Shown piece after piece: positions 42,302-44,143 of a stretch of DNA of 44,143 nucleotides. Origin of the DNA: Clostridia bacterium (GTDB lineage Bacteria > Bacillota > Clostridia > Oscillospirales > CAG-272); assembly GCA_017456905.1 (NCBI GenBank), contig JAFTIL010000082.1, positions 1 through 44,143 of the forward strand. The letters run 5' to 3'. Within the stretch, counting starts at the first letter, position 1. Each line of letters opens with the position of its first letter. A program made the position numbers and the translations under genes. The notes under the pieces are model-generated. The model was not told the DNA's origin and ran no database searches. It was given only the letters and a program-made list of their open reading frames with translations.

Positions 42302-43648
42302 TCAGTAAATTCTGGCAGCACCCACGGGGCGGATGGCCAAACACTTGCAGGCTCCGCGGCCAAAAGCGGCATCCATGGTAGAGGTGAAGGTGTCCACCAG
42401 GTCATTGGGCACGTAGGCCTGAACCGTACCCGCAAAGCCGCCTCCATGGACGCGCCACGCGGCCTTGGTATCACCGAGAATGGCTTCACAAAGGTTAAGT
42501 GCCAAGGAGAGTCCCTGCTCGGAGACGTTAGCGGTGGTATAGACGTTCTGAAGGTAGCAGAAGGAAGAGCGGCCCGAGGCCAGGACGTTTGCAAAATAAG
42601 TATCCAGTGCCTTGGCGGTAACAGCGGCATCGGCGGAGGAACAGGCTGTCAGCAGGGCTTCCTTCTGGGTGGCCACGCGGCGGTTCTCTGCAAAGAAGTG
42701 GAGTGCACGGAGGACGGCACGGTCACCCACACGCTCACGAAGGGTGGGGATGCTGTTTCTGACCACGGTTTCATCCAACTGACGGAGAACGGGTTTACCG
42801 AAAACAGCGGCCACAGCCTTCATTTCGGCGGGAACCGAGGCGTAATCGGCGGTAAGATCGGCGTGGTTGCCGCCCGTATCTACAATGCAGAGGCGGTAGC
42901 CTGCTGCGGTCATATCAAAGGGAACGGGAGTGATGACAGGCGCCGAGGGATCTTCAAAATCAATGGCCACAATGCCGCCCACGGCACAAGCCACTTGATC
43001 CATGAGACCACAAGGCTTTCCAAAGAATTGGTTTTCGGCATACTGTGCCAGCTTTGCCACGGTGACGTTATCCACTTCACCGTTGTTGTAGAGGTGGGAT
43101 TCGATGGTACCGATCATATCTTCAAAGGCGGCGGAGGAGGAAAGGCCTGAACCGATCATGACAGAGGAAACGGCGCAGGCATCAAAGCCGCCTACCTTGT
43201 AGCCGTCACGCATAAGGCCTGCACACATACCTGCGATAAGAGATTCGGAGGATCCGTATTTCGCTTCATCGGGCTTGGTATATAAGGCAAGATCTACCAC
43301 GTCCTCGGGAAAACCAATGCTGGTCAGGCGGATAGTGCTATCCTCACGGGGAGAGGCCACAGCCAGGATCTCCAGGTTGATGGAAGCTGCGATGACGCAA
43401 CCGTAGTTATGGTCGGTGTGGTTGCCCGAAAGCTCGCTTCTGCCTGCAACGGTCAGGAGTGCCACTTCTCTATCCTCGCCATAGGTTTTGGCGAAGGTGT
43501 CGATGAGTTCAATGATGCGGGATTTTTCGGCCTCCAGGCCGCCCACGGGAATAAGGGCGTCAAGCGTTGTATCTAATTTGCCGTTCAAAACGGCGTTTTT
43601 CAGTTCGTTTACGGTATGAAGGGGGGTGCCTTTTTGATTGATGCTCAT
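42302..43648 (-). CDS. galK: Galactokinase
   Basis: A 448-residue GHMP kinase that phosphorylates galactose at C1 in the Leloir pathway. The galactokinase signature is GRSELSGNHTDHNYG (69-83), the Clostridial variant of GRxNLIGEHTDYN. The ATP-binding motif MIGSGLSSSAA is at 164-174. The C-terminal GHMP motif is WRVHGGGFAGTVQAYVP. It is longer than the E. coli enzyme by about 65 residues because of an N-terminal extension. No galT or galE is in view. AAAAAGGAG precedes the ATG. It heads the operon with the membrane protein, walJ and rlmH. Confidence 0.92.
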   Translation of the reverse strand: MSINQKGTPLHTVNELKNAVLNGKLDTTLDALIPVGGLEAEKSRIIELIDTFAKTYGEDREVALLTVAGRSELSGNHTDHNYGCVIAASINLEILAVASPREDSTIRLTSIGFPEDVVDLALYTKPDEAKYGSSESLIAGMCAGLMRDGYKVGGFDACAVSSVMIGSGLSSSAAFEDMIGTIESHLYNNGEVDNVTVAKLAQYAENQFFGKPCGLMDQVACAVGGIVAIDFEDPSAPVITPVPFDMTAAGYRLCIVDTGGNHADLTADYASVPAEMKAVAAVFGKPVLRQLDETVVRNSIPTLRERVGDRAVLRALHFFAENRRVATQKEALLTACSSADAAVTAKALDTYFANVLASGRSSFCYLQNVYTTANVSEQGLSLALNLCEAILGDTKAAWRVHGGGFAGTVQAYVPNDLVDTFTSTMDAAFGRGACKCLAIRPVGAARIY

Positions 43649-43681
43649 GGTGATGACTCCTTTTTCGGCAATATTTAGTTT

Positions 43682-43710
43682 ATTATAGCACAGATCAAAG
43701 AAAATTGCAT
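43682..43710 (-). promoter_or_regulatory. Promoter of galK operon (extended -10)
   Basis: Minus strand ATGCAA (43705-43710), 17-bp spacer, TATAAT (43682-43687) with an extended TG. The block GATCTGTGCTATA is shared with the promoter at 128-156. Confidence 0.65.
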
Positions 43711-43743
43711 GAAGGGGGTGTGAATTTTTTGGTGTAGAAACAT

Positions 43744-43855
43744 ATAAATTGTTGTTTGGCGGCAGTGCCGCCGGCTATCGCTCGGGGATGTGCATCCTAT
43801 GTCAACTGTATCACGCGATGGGGTGTTTGTTCAGGTAAATTGTTGTTTAGCGGGG
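43744..43855 (+). repeat. Family B intergenic repeat, copy 4
   Basis: Starts ATAAATTGTTGTTT, hairpin GGCGGCAGTGCCGCC (43758-43772), then CTCGGGGATGTGCATCCTAT, and ends GGTAAATTGTTGTTTAGCGG, so the starting motif is repeated at the end. Its hairpin is identical to that of copy 1, while copies 2 and 3 share a different one. Confidence 0.82.
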
Positions 43856-43892
43856 CAACCTCCGAATCTTTCGGGGGTCAGATGATCCGGGG

Positions 43893-43919
43893 GGTTCAGG
43901 GGGCGTAGCCCCCTGAACC
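43893..43919. repeat. 27-bp inverted repeat, GC-rich
   Basis: Arms GGTTCAGGGGGC / GCCCCCTGAACC around GTA. It follows repeat B4; no coding gene is near. Confidence 0.8.
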
Positions 43920-44143
43920 TATGATGAATGGCCGGCGGGTTCGGGGGCGGCCTTGAGCGCCCTGAAAATAATCAAATTGTTTTGCGGAGCAAAACTTCCT
44001 TTTTCCACAAGAGAATTTTTGTGGGTTCTACTTTTTCGGAAACACCAATTTTGTTTTTCGAAAATTTTCTTGCGGCTTCCGCCGCGCGCCGAGGCGCTCA
44101 CGGCCGCCCTCGGCACTGCCGGCCACCCGCATGAGGTGCAGGG
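43920..44143. other. Non-coding tail of the window
   Basis: No convincing gene on either strand. The sequence holds short hairpins (TTTTGC/GCAAAA near 43980; CACAA/TTGTG near 44008-44024) and a GC-rich end. Open frames here lack ribosome sites. Confidence 0.55.

Noticed and set aside
43919-44134. Open frames on both strands at the window end
   Set aside because: They consist of repeat-like sequence without ribosome sites or known motifs.

Overview
This window looks like chromosomal DNA of a Bacillota bacterium of class Clostridia, probably an uncultivated gut-type lineage near Oscillospirales or Christensenellales. The evidence is purine-rich AGGAGG-type ribosome binding sites, many sigma-A promoters of the form TTGACA-N17-TATAAT, a type II pantothenate kinase, a class II aldolase, a WalJ-RlmH pair, and a carbohydrate-centred gene set. 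The lineage is an inference. I saw no rRNA, tRNA, CRISPR array, transposase, phage gene or replication origin.

Layout. Positions 1-5.6 kb hold a truncated lipoprotein gene, a small orphan, a GH43 beta-xylosidase, an orphan gene flanked by direct repeats of a HAD phosphatase 3' end, the intact HAD phosphatase, and an SGNH esterase-like gene. From 5.7 to 12 kb come coaW-alaS, a solitary mazF with a long tail, and fba, separated by dense non-coding repeats. A PRK06851-type ATPase sits at 12-13 kb. From 13.3 to 25.6 kb a seven-gene minus-strand operon encodes an N-terminally anchored membrane protein, MoxR, DUF58, a BatA-like VWA protein, a dual-VWA protein and two large lipoproteins. One lipoprotein has 11 cysteines in 50 residues; the other has eight tandem Cys/His-rich repeats. 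This is the strongest candidate for an undescribed system. From 26 to 31 kb there is an MBL-fold hydrolase and an XRE-regulated heterodimeric ABC exporter. From 31.4 to 36.9 kb a minus-strand operon carries GH78, GNAT, an RluA-type pseudouridine synthase, GH1 and an EEP-fold enzyme. From 37 to 39.5 kb a tightly overlapping, more AT-rich operon carries Nudix, TipAS-like, nucleotidyltransferase-like, NMP-kinase-like, an orphan and a deformylase-like gene. From 39.7 to 43.6 kb lie nth and a galK-membrane protein-walJ-rlmH operon. The last 0.5 kb is repeat-rich intergenic DNA.

How it fits together. The sugar enzymes (GH43, GH78, GH1, galactokinase, SGNH esterase, aldolase) suggest use of plant glycans. 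The MoxR-VWA operon probably builds or loads an envelope complex in which the Cys/His-rich lipoproteins are clients; this is inference from known MoxR-VWA pairs that act in metal cofactor insertion.

Three non-coding repeat families recur. Family A is a hairpin leader ending in a ribosome binding site, in front of three unrelated genes. Family B is about 105-130 bp, four copies. Family C is a 92-bp inverted-repeat element, two copies of identical length. In two places an orphan gene lies between direct repeats of a neighbouring gene's end, which points to gene gain by local duplication or recombination.
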